NCBI RefSeq assembly: GCF_012184425.1
Contig: NZ_VTOW01000009.1
Span: 1-64,000 of the forward strand
Source of the DNA: Candidatus Manganitrophus noduliformans
GTDB taxonomy: Bacteria > Nitrospirota > Nitrospiria > SBBL01 > Manganitrophaceae
DNA: 64,000 nt
Direction of reading: 5' to 3'
A program made the translations under genes and the position numbers. This document shows, piece by piece, positions 16,688 to 24,664 of this stretch (its first letter is position 1; each line of letters begins with the position of its first letter). The notes beneath the pieces were generated by a model. The model had not been told where the DNA came from and did no database searches. It saw only the letters and a program-made list of their open reading frames with translations.

Positions 16688-18074
16688 AGACGATCCTAGG
16701 TATATTAAGCTTTACAGTGATGCCCTGGAGACACATCGATACACACTGGATGTCGAGCGAGAGCTGTCGGCGGGTCTGCAGGCTGTCCAAAAAAACGTTC
16801 CGGATCTTGTTCTCCTTGATCTGTCCTTCGATGGGACGCCGGAGGGAGGGCTCACGTTTATTTCCGCTGCGCTGGAAAATCAGGCCGATCTTCCGATTAT
16901 CATCATCAGTGCTCACAGTGACAGCGCAATAATCAATAAGGCCCTCGACCTCGGTGCGGTCGATTACATCGTAAAAGATCACTCTCTCCATGAGCTCCTT
17001 CCTATTAGAGTCCATCATACTCTGAAGAGGACACTCTTTGAGAAGCGAAGAAAAACGCAGATCGAGCTTCATAACGGATTTATCTTCGGCCCTGGAAAGA
17101 TCATCATCGGACAATCCCCCAAGATGCTTGAGGTCTACGCTTTGATCGAGAAGGTAGCTCGGAGCCGATCCACTGCGCTAATTCTTGGGGAAAGCGGGAC
17201 GGGAAAAGAGCTGGTTGCCGAGGCGATTCACGACAGGAAGGAATCAGCAGCCCCGTATATCTCCATTGATTGTGGGGCTGTTCCTGAGTCAGTTCTGGAG
17301 AGTGAGCTCTTCGGTGTGAAGGCGCGTTATCCGGGATTCCATAACACAGAGCCGCTGATCGGAAAAATGGAGGTGGTCGGGGAAGGAACGCTCCTTCTGG
17401 ATGAGATCGGAAACATGGGTATAGGGCTCCAGGCTAAGCTCCTCCGAGTTTTGGAGGAGAGGAGGTTTAGTCCGCTAGGTTCCGAGAAGATCCAGTTTCT
17501 CGCGCAAATTATCGCGTCGACCAATATTGATTTTAAACTCGCAATTGAGTCCAAAAGATTTCGGGAAGATCTCTATTACCGTCTCAACGATGTACCCATT
17601 CTCCTGCCACCTCTGCGGGAGCGCAAGGAGGATATTCCGCTTGTCGTTAGCTACATTCTGGATCAGTACCGGTTCCAGACCGATAGAACTGTAGAAGTAT
17701 TGCCGCAGACATTGGAGAAACTGATTGAATATGACTGGCCCGGCAACGTTCGGGAACTGGTCAAAACCGTTCATCGTGCTCTGATAGGAACTCAGTCCCA
17801 GTATTTGACGCCCAAGCATATCGAGCTCTCTGGCTCAGGCGCTACGAGATCGCGGGCGGAGTCCGGAGCAGCGAATGAGCCGGAAAAACCCAGCCCGCCC
17901 ATCGTCGGCAACTATAAGAAAATGGTTCAGGAATATCAGAAAAAACTGTTGCGATTGGCCCTTGATCGGACAAAGGGTAATCAATCGGAAGCGGCCAAGC
18001 TCCTCGGGCTTCACAGGACTCATTTCATTCGCCTGATCAATTTTCATGGACTTAATAAAACGGAGGAAATGTGA
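16659..18074 (+). CDS. NtrC-like response regulator lacking the GAFTGA loop
   Basis: Order of domains: receiver (residues 1-120, phosphoacceptor Asp54 in LVLLDLSFDG), AAA+ domain (Walker A GESGTGKE near 178, Walker B LLLDEIGN, arginine finger FREDLYYRLN) and a Fis-type helix-turn-helix (GNQSEAAKLLGLHRTHFIRL). The segment that should read GAFTGA after ELFG is replaced by VKARYPGFHNTEPLIG. In well-studied activators GAFTGA contacts sigma-54, so this is a variant. Nevertheless two sigma-54-type promoters with enhancer arrays lie beside this gene. It overlaps the kinase gene by 29 bp, making a cognate pair very likely. Confidence 0.85.
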   Translation: MENSHILIVEDDPRYIKLYSDALETHRYTLDVERELSAGLQAVQKNVPDLVLLDLSFDGTPEGGLTFISAALENQADLPIIIISAHSDSAIINKALDLGAVDYIVKDHSLHELLPIRVHHTLKRTLFEKRRKTQIELHNGFIFGPGKIIIGQSPKMLEVYALIEKVARSRSTALILGESGTGKELVAEAIHDRKESAAPYISIDCGAVPESVLESELFGVKARYPGFHNTEPLIGKMEVVGEGTLLLDEIGNMGIGLQAKLLRVLEERRFSPLGSEKIQFLAQIIASTNIDFKLAIESKRFREDLYYRLNDVPILLPPLRERKEDIPLVVSYILDQYRFQTDRTVEVLPQTLEKLIEYDWPGNVRELVKTVHRALIGTQSQYLTPKHIELSGSGATRSRAESGAANEPEKPSPPIVGNYKKMVQEYQKKLLRLALDRTKGNQSEAAKLLGLHRTHFIRLINFHGLNKTEEM

Positions 18075-18091
18075 TAAGCGGTGATTGAAAT

Positions 18092-18152
18092 TGTAGCGCA
18101 TTCGCGACATGCTGTGAGTGAGAGTGCTACAATTTGTAGCGAATCAGCGACA
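18092..18152 (+). promoter_or_regulatory. Second enhancer array (UAS)
   Basis: TGTAGCGCATTCGCGACA at 18092-18109 and TGTAGCGAATCAGCGACA at 18135-18152 match the sites upstream of fadL. A weaker TGT...GCTACA copy lies between (18113-18131). Centres are thus about 21 bp apart again, and the last centre is 140 bp upstream of the next sigma-54 promoter. The same regulator should bind both arrays. Confidence 0.65.
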
Positions 18153-18279
18153 CCCCCCTACTTTAATGCCCTCCCTTTGGCGGTCTTCCGCAGAGCGGTC
18201 TTATCTTCTAAGCATCTATTTTTAAAATAATTTCTCACGAAAACGGCAACTCACCCCGAGGCGAAAAATAAAATCCAAA

Positions 18280-18297
18280 TTGGGCACACGATTTGCG
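18280..18297 (+). promoter_or_regulatory. Sigma-54 promoter upstream of the receiver genes
   Basis: TTGGGCACACGATTTGCG has GG at 18283-18284 and GC at 18295-18296, with ten bases between, and the GGCAC...TTGC core of the -24/-12 consensus. Transcription would begin near 18308, just before the receiver-like gene. Confidence 0.65.
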
Positions 18298-18323
18298 ATA
18301 GGTATCGGCGTATTGATTCTTGT

Positions 18324-18749
18324 ATGGTATCTTTCCGCGGGGTTTTCGGATTGAAAAATGTATTAATCGTCATCCCCGGAGACAGAGAAATTCTGAATCC
18401 GCTTCGACGCCTTGTTGAAACGCTGTTGAACGAGATTCGGTTTGTCCCCGCAAAGGTGATCGGCACATCATCTAGAACCCAGGCATTAGGATTCATTCAA
18501 CGTCACCGAACTGATCTACTTTTGATCGAGCATACAGCACTACGAATCAACGGATTCCACTTCGTTCAATCGATTCCGAATAGGTCCTCGATAAAGAGAG
18601 TTGTATTGGTCGCAAAGGTTCGCCTTACCTTGGATGAAATGGAGCAATTGATTCGGGTAGGAATTCATTCGGCGCTTGAAAGGCCTCTTAATAGAGATGA
18701 GCTCAAACAAGTTTTGCGCAAAGTTCTTTTACGAGCGGAGGCAATCTAA
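18324..18749 (+). CDS. Degenerate receiver-domain protein
   Basis: The 141-residue product folds like a CheY receiver (LKNVLIVIPGDREIL at the start, TDLLLIEHTAL at the beta-3 position, VVLVAKV, ALERPLNRDEL), but the phosphoacceptor Asp is Glu (LLLIEH), the acidic pair is reduced and the conserved Lys is Arg (ERPLNR). It is therefore a pseudo-receiver that probably cannot be phosphorylated, or mimics the phosphorylated state. It is the first gene after the second sigma-54 promoter. The first ten residues (MVSFRGVFGL) have no good ribosome-binding site; TTG at 18351 is an alternative start. Its partner is unknown. Confidence 0.65.
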   Translation: MVSFRGVFGLKNVLIVIPGDREILNPLRRLVETLLNEIRFVPAKVIGTSSRTQALGFIQRHRTDLLLIEHTALRINGFHFVQSIPNRSSIKRVVLVAKVRLTLDEMEQLIRVGIHSALERPLNRDELKQVLRKVLLRAEAI

Positions 18750-18854
18750 TTTCGGAAACCATACACACCGAACAGGGAAAGGCTGCGTAGGGTTTGAGTC
18801 GGTTGACAGCCTCTTTTAGGAGGAAGCCTCATGAACGCTTAACTGGAGGACCGA

Positions 18855-19229
18855 ATGATTGGTATCCTGGTTGTGGATGATGATCGCGCAAAGCGACATG
18901 AGATTGAGGATCTTATTAAAATCGTTCTCGCCAATCGACCGCATCTTCCGGTCGACATACGGTTTGCCGGTTCAGCGGAAGAAGCAATCGGAATACTTAC
19001 AAGTGAGGACATAGCGCTTTTGATTACCGATTATGAGTTACCTGGTCTTAACGGTTTGGAGCTCATCCAGCAGATCAGCGATCGGGTGTCGACGAAGAAA
19101 ATCCTTCTAAGCGAAACTCCACCCTCGCTTCAGGTTCGCATTCTTGGTGCGGAAGCTGGACTCGAGGGTATCTTCCGTAAGCCTATAAGACGGAAAGAAT
19201 TAAAACAGATCCTCCTGAACCTTTTTTGA
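18855..19229 (+). CDS. Stand-alone CheY-like receiver
   Basis: The 124-residue protein is a canonical receiver: acidic pocket VVDDD (residues 6-10), phosphoacceptor Asp in LLITDYELPGLNG and Lys in FRKPIRR. No output domain is attached, so it would act as a phosphotransfer shuttle or protein-binding switch. TGGAGG lies six bases before the ATG. It follows the degenerate receiver by about 100 bp on the same strand and probably shares its transcript, placing it in a phosphorelay with the two-core kinase upstream. Confidence 0.8.
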   Translation: MIGILVVDDDRAKRHEIEDLIKIVLANRPHLPVDIRFAGSAEEAIGILTSEDIALLITDYELPGLNGLELIQQISDRVSTKKILLSETPPSLQVRILGAEAGLEGIFRKPIRRKELKQILLNLF

Positions 19230-19521
19230 TGGTAGCGAACAGCCATTAAGCTCACCGCTGTGCATAAAGCGAAAATGCTGACGAGAGGTCTTTGTTCAAG
19301 AACGCCCGGGCCCGTCGCTTAAAGTTCGATGCCCACTGTAATCGCGGGACATTTACAGAACCCAGAGTGAACGGCTTCTTCCTAATGTACTGCGCTGAAT
19401 TAATTGGAGCAGAGAAACCTGCGTCAAAAACCGGTGTTTGTTTCGGGTTTAGCTTTTGTGTTTAGGGACGGTTCAAAATAATGCTCCTAAATAATATAGG
19501 TATTATGAGGAGTAATTCTTT

Positions 19522-21036
19522 ATGGATTCTGTGAGAACAAAAAGCGACATTATCTTGCTCGTCGAAAAGAATCCTGATCTCCTGGTTCTTTACAAGTCCG
19601 TTGCAGACGCTGCGCGGTACGAAACCGCTATCACCCAAAATTTTGAGACCGCCTGGAAAATTCTGAAAAAGGAGGAACCGGTGCTCATCTTCCTGGAAAT
19701 CGGAATCCATGGAGATCCACAAAAAGGGCTTCTCTTTATTGAGAGAGCACTGCAACTTAAGCCAGATGTCTCTATTGCCATCGTTAGTTACACGACCGAT
19801 CCCAAAATTATTGATAAAGCTCTCGGCCGAGGTGTCATCGATTACATCGATAAATCCAAGCGCGATCGGCTATCCAAGCAGATCGAACAAATCGTGATGA
19901 AAGTCGATATAGAAGTTCAAAATAACCGAAGGGTAGATAAGGATGGCGGCTTTAGAATCAATACCGACCAAATAATTGTTGGAACGTCCCCCCTCATGCG
20001 GCAGATCTATAAGCTGATTCCAAGAGTGGCGGAAACCCGAGCTTCGGTACTCATTTGTGGAGAAAGCGGCACAGGGAAGGAGCTGATCGCCCGCGCGATC
20101 CATGCTCAGAAGGGTATTCAGGCGCCTTTTATTCCAATTGATTGCGGCTGTATGACCAAGTCTCTCTTGGAATCGGAATTATTCGGTGTGCGCGCGAAGT
20201 ACCCCGGATTTCATAATGCCGATCGCCTCGTTGGGAAATTCGAAGCGGCAGGCAGGGGAACTCTTCTACTAGATGAAATCGGAAATATGCCGGCCGATAT
20301 CCAGCCGGCCCTTCTACGGGTACTCTGGGAAAGGGAATTCCGTCCATTAGGATTTGAAAAGCCAATGCCGCTTCAAGCGCAGGTGATCGCCTCAACAAAC
20401 ATCGAATTGGAGGAATTAATCAGAAGGGGGCGATTCCGTGAAGATCTTTATTTTCGGCTAAACACACTTAGATTTACTCTCCCACCGCTTCGCAAGCGAC
20501 GGGAAGACATCCCGTTGCTGATCCAGCATTTCCTCGAGCAACACGAAAAACAATCGGGTGAGTACTTTGAAATTGTCCCCGAAGCGATTGAGATGCTCAC
20601 TGCGCACAACTGGCCTGGAAATATCAGAGAGCTTGCGCAGACCCTATGGGGTACACTGACTACGTCCCAATCGCACTACTTAGTGCCGCGCCACTTTGCA
20701 CTCCTAACCCGTAACAATCGAAGTTTTCCGGTTATGACATCAACGCCGAAGTCTTTCCGGGAGAGCGTTACGGAATTCCAAAAACAGCTCATCGTGAACA
20801 CGCTGAATGCCTGTAATGGCAACCGCAACCAAGCAGCGAGGGAACTCGGAATTGCACGCGGCAGTTTGTTCCATTTCATTAGAAAATTTGCGATTCAGGA
20901 GATGCCTGGATCAAGGAATGGCCATTCTATTGGGACCAACGGCTTGAAGTCTAAAGATTCAGCTGAGAGTGTGTCACCGTCGGTGACGATCTCGGCAGGC
21001 CCAGAAAATGGCAGCTTGAAGATTCATTCTGTTTAG
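19522..21036 (+). CDS. Second NtrC-like regulator, no GAFTGA and altered receiver
   Basis: The 504-residue protein has the same layout as the regulator at 16.7 kb: receiver, AAA+ domain (GESGTGKE, LLLDEIGNM, FREDLYFRLN) and Fis-type HTH (GNRNQAARELGIARGSLFHF). The GAFTGA loop is again replaced, here by VRAKYPGFHNADRLVG. Its receiver has Glu59 instead of the phosphoacceptor Asp (VLIFLEIG) and a depleted acidic pocket (LLVEKNPD), so it is probably not switched by phosphorylation. AGGAG precedes the ATG at a good distance. The two regulators look like paralogues that diverged in input; one may bind the shared enhancer sites constitutively. Confidence 0.82.
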   Translation: MDSVRTKSDIILLVEKNPDLLVLYKSVADAARYETAITQNFETAWKILKKEEPVLIFLEIGIHGDPQKGLLFIERALQLKPDVSIAIVSYTTDPKIIDKALGRGVIDYIDKSKRDRLSKQIEQIVMKVDIEVQNNRRVDKDGGFRINTDQIIVGTSPLMRQIYKLIPRVAETRASVLICGESGTGKELIARAIHAQKGIQAPFIPIDCGCMTKSLLESELFGVRAKYPGFHNADRLVGKFEAAGRGTLLLDEIGNMPADIQPALLRVLWEREFRPLGFEKPMPLQAQVIASTNIELEELIRRGRFREDLYFRLNTLRFTLPPLRKRREDIPLLIQHFLEQHEKQSGEYFEIVPEAIEMLTAHNWPGNIRELAQTLWGTLTTSQSHYLVPRHFALLTRNNRSFPVMTSTPKSFRESVTEFQKQLIVNTLNACNGNRNQAARELGIARGSLFHFIRKFAIQEMPGSRNGHSIGTNGLKSKDSAESVSPSVTISAGPENGSLKIHSV

Positions 21037-21156
21037 AAAAATATGATGGCATCGTTAAGCGCATCAACATTGCCTCTCGAGATCCATTGATTAAATAGCA
21101 TGACTCTAAAAAAAGAAATCCGATGGACAGTGATCTACTGTTTCAGAGGAACTGAG

Positions 21157-21690
21157 ATGAACTCGCATCGTCCCGTCAATGGTAAAGAGCTTGAGAAGCT
21201 GCTGGGAGAGGGGCTCCTGAAGCGTTCGGCGTCAAATGATCGTTTCGATCCGATTGACGAAAGTGGTGCTGTGAATAATCTCAGGGTGCGGTTTTTCATT
21301 GCCCTATACCACTGCATCGAGAAAGATCTGGAATTGATACGTATTTGCGGGGCTTTCTGTGAGCAATCTCTTCCACTGGAAGAAATTCATTTGAAGACCG
21401 GCTTTCCTGTCGAAAAAATAAAGCATTTGGCTGAAATCAGCCAGCACCTCTTCCTCTCCGGTGAAGCGCTGGAAGCCGATTACGTGGTCGTGTGGTATCG
21501 CTATCTTCGCCATTTACTTACCCCAAATGGATATACAGCTAAAGATCGAAAACGCGATTTGACACTTCTTTCGAGTACTTTACGATCAAGGAAGAAACTA
21601 AAGCGAAGAATTCGAGAGTTGGAAGAGAAACTCCATCACCTGACATCTGTGATAGCATCCATGGCCCAAAAACAGAATGAATTATCCTAA
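21157..21690 (+). CDS. Hypothetical protein with C-terminal coiled coil
   Basis: About 177 residues from the ATG at 21157, which follows AGAGGA by six bases; the frame is open from 21100. The middle contains a helix-turn-helix-like stretch (LPLEEIHLKTGFPVEKIKHL). The last 45 residues form a heptad-rich helix (RSRKKLKRRIRELEEKLHHL) ending with SVIASMAQKQ. I do not recognise the family. Its 3' end overlaps the next gene by 14 bp, so the two are translated together, downstream of the signalling genes. Confidence 0.6.
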   Translation: MNSHRPVNGKELEKLLGEGLLKRSASNDRFDPIDESGAVNNLRVRFFIALYHCIEKDLELIRICGAFCEQSLPLEEIHLKTGFPVEKIKHLAEISQHLFLSGEALEADYVVVWYRYLRHLLTPNGYTAKDRKRDLTLLSSTLRSRKKLKRRIRELEEKLHHLTSVIASMAQKQNELS

Positions 21691-22255
21691 ACCTTTATCT
21701 GGAAAAGACCGTTATTCTTTCTTGTGCCTGGCAAAGGCGGCCGGATTTACGGCAAAGCAGGCGGCCCCCTTATGCGGTTCTAGCCTATTGCGGGTATCCA
21801 AAATATGGAAGCAGATTAAGGTGACAACATACCCTAAAACCGCGTCACGCAATGTTCAACTGTCAGTCGAGAACAAACATTTAGTTGTCACATTGCTTCT
21901 TATTGGATGCGATCTCTTTGAAGTCGCGCGTACAATCGGACGCAGCCCGAGCGATATTCTGTCTTTCGTTGAAAGAAATCCAGAAGTGTGGAGGTGGATT
22001 TCGTGTCGCATTTGTGACCAGCTGTGTATCACGTCGGACCTTCAGGTAAGGCATTGCCAAAAACCGAGCTGTGTGAAAATGGCGCGAGAGATCCGGACAC
22101 GAGAGATAGAATTCGACAGCCCAAGCCGACCCAAGATCGGGCGTTCACCGCTCAATTCTCCTCTCAAATTCACACATCAGTTCACCAGTTGCGATAGCGG
22201 GAAACAGCGGAAGTCCCGTACTAATGCCGAAAAGCACCTCCACGCTAACGCATAA
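21677..22255 (+). CDS. Hypothetical protein with HTH and Cys cluster
   Basis: The 192-residue product begins with a helix-turn-helix-like region (FTAKQAAPLCGSSLLRVSKI, residues about 24-43). A second one follows (LFEVARTIGRSPSDILSFV), then a cysteine cluster CRICDQLCITSDLQVRHC and KPSC, reminiscent of a small zinc-binding module. The tail is polar and basic. Family not recognised; a DNA- or RNA-binding regulator is likely. It overlaps the previous gene by 14 bp, and the pair closes the signalling island. Confidence 0.55.
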   Translation: MNYPKPLSGKDRYSFLCLAKAAGFTAKQAAPLCGSSLLRVSKIWKQIKVTTYPKTASRNVQLSVENKHLVVTLLLIGCDLFEVARTIGRSPSDILSFVERNPEVWRWISCRICDQLCITSDLQVRHCQKPSCVKMAREIRTREIEFDSPSRPKIGRSPLNSPLKFTHQFTSCDSGKQRKSRTNAEKHLHANA

Positions 22256-22681
22256 CTCCATATTCTTGCCCTCATTACCCCTTCTTATCGACGCTTATAT
22301 TCTCAGATCCGGTCCCGACAGTTTCGATCAAAAGATCCAATCACGTGTGATGAGTCATTTCGATAATCGCTCTGTCGCTGCCCCCCCACCTGTCTGACCA
22401 TTCTAAAAATTTCTTTTTTCGACAAAAACGAAAATAATTTTTAAATTCGTCGGGCCTATCCTCCGCGGACTCCTCCTGTTACCTCTCCGTACCCTCCTCC
22501 CAATCCACCTCCTGACGTCCTCCCCCGATGTAGCACAACGTATTACAATCACGAATGTTTTACGCGGGACGAGCTACTTACGTTATGATTGTCTGTTCTG
22601 TCCTAAGATGTCTCAGTAACGATATCTCGATACATCTAAGGTATATCGCGCGCTTTATATCGTAGGCCGATGATTTTTTTC
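22256..22681. other. Intergenic, no gene recognised
   Basis: Pyrimidine-rich and AT-rich stretches alternate (for example the CTCCTCC-rich tract at 22460-22525). No open frame has a ribosome-binding site on either strand. Confidence 0.4.
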
Positions 22682-22834
22682 TTGACAGCGATAGCCGAGC
22701 ATGGTATTTCTGATTTTGTAATCAATGTAGTAGGCCCCTCATCGAGGGAGTGTCGGGCATAACAGCCCAAAATATCACCACTATTTCCTTTCTGCCCTTT
22801 TAACGACATCTGGATCCGGCGGAAGGGCTTTTTT
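22682..22834 (+). ncRNA. Candidate small RNA with own promoter and terminator
   Basis: TTGACA at 22682-22687, a 17-bp spacer and TATTTC at 22705-22710 form a sigma-70-type promoter. About 85 bp further on, GCCCTT (22794-22799) pairs with AAGGGC (22823-22828), followed by six T residues. A smaller CCCTC/GAGGG hairpin lies between. No open frame fits the predicted ~120-nt transcript. It resembles no RNA family I recognise. Confidence 0.4.
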
Positions 22835-23317
22835 ATGTCCTCGCTCCGCTAACTTTCAATGCACGTCAAATTCCCCGAGATTTTCATCTCTTAGCGTTTT
22901 TGCCCCGTATTGTCCTTCCTCAACATCAGTGACCTAATTCACCCTATGGCGGTTCGATGAGTGTTTTCGCTTTATCGCTCGAATAACGTCTTGAAGGTCT
23001 CCCTTGCACCGGCCGTATCGATTTTCACGGGTCAGACGATCTCCTTCGTCATCGACTGGGATCCTCTCCGTCAGGTGCGTTCGCCGATGTCTTCCCTCGG
23101 AATCATTAGCGTCTCGTCTCGCACGATCTCTGTAAGGATCGCTCGCGTCAGCTTTGAACGCGTGTCGCATCAGAAGCTCTTCGATCGATCGCTTTCTTAT
23201 GTTCACGATCTCCATCATGGCTGCATTATCTTCGGACCGGGATGATCCTGGCGTTACTTGAACGAATCATTTCGACCGTCACAATGACGTTTGGCGCGTG
23301 CAGATTGGAGGCTGATT
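22835..23317. other. Region of uncertain coding status
   Basis: Opposed frames at 22961-23245 (+) and 22934-23218 (-) both span about 94 codons. The minus-strand one (rich in charged residues, for example RKRSIEELLMRHAFK) looks more protein-like, but neither has a ribosome-binding site or a recognisable domain. I leave both uncalled. Confidence 0.3.
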
Positions 23318-23560
23318 ATGAAACACGTTGTCCATCGATACTGGTGTGTCCGGTGCCACCAAGCAAGCAGATTTATTTCGAAGGGTCCGCGTCTGAGGCG
23401 GTCGACGTCCGACGCGCCGCCCGCGGTGATGGATCTCTTTGAGGTTTGCCGGCGATGCAATCCACCATTGCCTCGGTCCAGGCCGATCGGCTCTCCCTCT
23501 TACCAACGGGTCAGATTGGGCAGTAGATTTGGATCGCTCGTTTACGTTTGTCTGAATTAA
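23318..23560 (+). CDS. Small protein with two CxxC knuckles
   Basis: An 80-residue product starting MKHVVHRYWCVRCHQASRF follows TGGAGG by six bases. Two CxxC pairs (CVRC at 10-13, CRRC near 49-52) could coordinate zinc. The remainder is basic and Ser/Pro-rich. It is followed directly by a strong terminator, which supports a real transcription unit. Family not recognised. It is one of several very small, well-initiated genes in this stretch. Confidence 0.5.
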   Translation: MKHVVHRYWCVRCHQASRFISKGPRLRRSTSDAPPAVMDLFEVCRRCNPPLPRSRPIGSPSYQRVRLGSRFGSLVYVCLN

Positions 23561-23583
23561 CCTGAGCCGATGTTCGCATTGGA

Positions 23584-23627
23584 AGGCCGGATAAATCGGG
23601 TCACTCGGTTTATTCGGCCTTTTTATT
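23584..23627 (+). terminator. Strong rho-independent terminator
   Basis: A 17-bp nearly continuous stem (AGGCCGGATAAATCGGG / TCGGTTTATTCGGCCT) with a three-base loop is followed by TTTTTATT. It ends the unit of the small CxxC gene. Confidence 0.75.
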
Positions 23628-24171
23628 CCAGCTTGTAGCGGTGTGCAGATTGCTTTGGTTAATCTACCCGCTCTTCACCGGCCGGCATTTGAGAATGTGA
23701 TCTTTACCCGGAACAGATCGGCACGATTTCGGTTACGAGGGTGTTTCAGGGGCCGTCGGCATCGCAGGAAGGTCGATCTTTGATCTTCTTTATCGAACAG
23801 ATGGTTGGGCGCGTTTTGACACCCTTTCAGCGGCCGGTTTGACATTTTCGCTTTCTACCATGTCGGCGCCGACAGGACAACGGGCCGCCTCTCCTGTATG
23901 GATCGCCTGAAACTAAATCGGAATGTGAATCAAACCCGAGCGCCAATCGGCAGCGATCCATCTTAACGTGTGATCCGCATTAAAGCGGATCAATCGCAAT
24001 AACACGGTAGGGGAGTCATCTCTTACGACAGTTTCATTGCGGCCTTTCTGTTCCCGGGAGACAGAGCATTCGTGGAAATCTCTCTTCGTTCGTTCACCGT
24101 AAAACCCGACGGATTCTCATGGTCGCTTCGGAAGTGACGTGAGGATTCTACAACCAACAAAGGAGGATCGT
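23628..24171. other. Intergenic region with palindromes
   Basis: No gene with a ribosome-binding site until 24172. A perfect 14-bp palindrome TGTCGGCGCCGACA lies at 23861-23874, seventeen bases after a TTGACA (23839-23844). A GATCCGC-ATTAAA-GCGGATC hairpin lies near 23970-23991. These could be operators or RNA structure in the leader of the following small genes. Confidence 0.35.
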
Positions 24172-24303
24172 ATGCAGCAGGGTAACGTCCGTGTCGTTTT
24201 GGTTCGTCCTCAGACCGGAGAGGATCTCGTTCGTTTCGGAAGGCGCGGCGGTGTCAAGGAGGTGCTGAGAGCAAACCGCCTCCGGCAGATGATTTTCAGG
24301 TAA
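24172..24303 (+). CDS. Small basic protein, 43 residues
   Basis: The frame MQQGNVRVVLVRPQTGEDLV continues RFGRRGGVKEVLRANRLRQM to a TAA at 24301. AGGAGG lies seven bases before the ATG, the best initiation signal in this area. The product is basic with alternating strands and one helix, and could bind nucleic acid. No family recognised. It starts a run of four similarly initiated tiny genes. Confidence 0.5.
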   Translation: MQQGNVRVVLVRPQTGEDLVRFGRRGGVKEVLRANRLRQMIFR

Positions 24304-24418
24304 CAAGAAAGAAGGCAGAAAACCAATCCCACGAGCGATTCACCACGCTCGAGCTTATCCCGTCGAAAGTTTCTACGATTTATCCAAACCGACAACCATC
24401 ATAAAAAGGAGACGAATC

Positions 24419-24601
24419 ATGGCACCCATTTGCGTGGACGAGGCAAAAGAGGCGGAATTATTTCAGGAAGCAATGAAGGCCCGCGTTTATACAGGCCGGC
24501 CGGCACTTCGCTTAGTTCGGAGGGAGGCTGAGGGTCACTTTCCGGAGGCGAAGGACTATATGAGGGAGATCCGACTGGCAAGGCTCTATTTGACCCGATA
24601 A
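24419..24601 (+). CDS. Small hypothetical protein, 60 residues
   Basis: Starts MAPICVDEAKEAELFQEAMK after AAAAAGGAGACGAATC. It is charged and mostly helical, with a middle stretch YTGRPALRLVRREAEGHF. Family not recognised. It belongs to the run of small genes at 24.2-25.3 kb. Confidence 0.5.
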   Translation: MAPICVDEAKEAELFQEAMKARVYTGRPALRLVRREAEGHFPEAKDYMREIRLARLYLTR

Positions 24602-24664
24602 AAGAGGATTACGCCACAGAGAGGAGAGTGCTTTCAGTAAACCGTCAAATCATAGGAGGAGTCG

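Noticed and set aside
22934-23245. Two opposed 94-codon frames at 22.9-23.2 kb
   Set aside because: Neither has a ribosome-binding site or known domain; the minus-strand one has the better composition but the evidence is insufficient.
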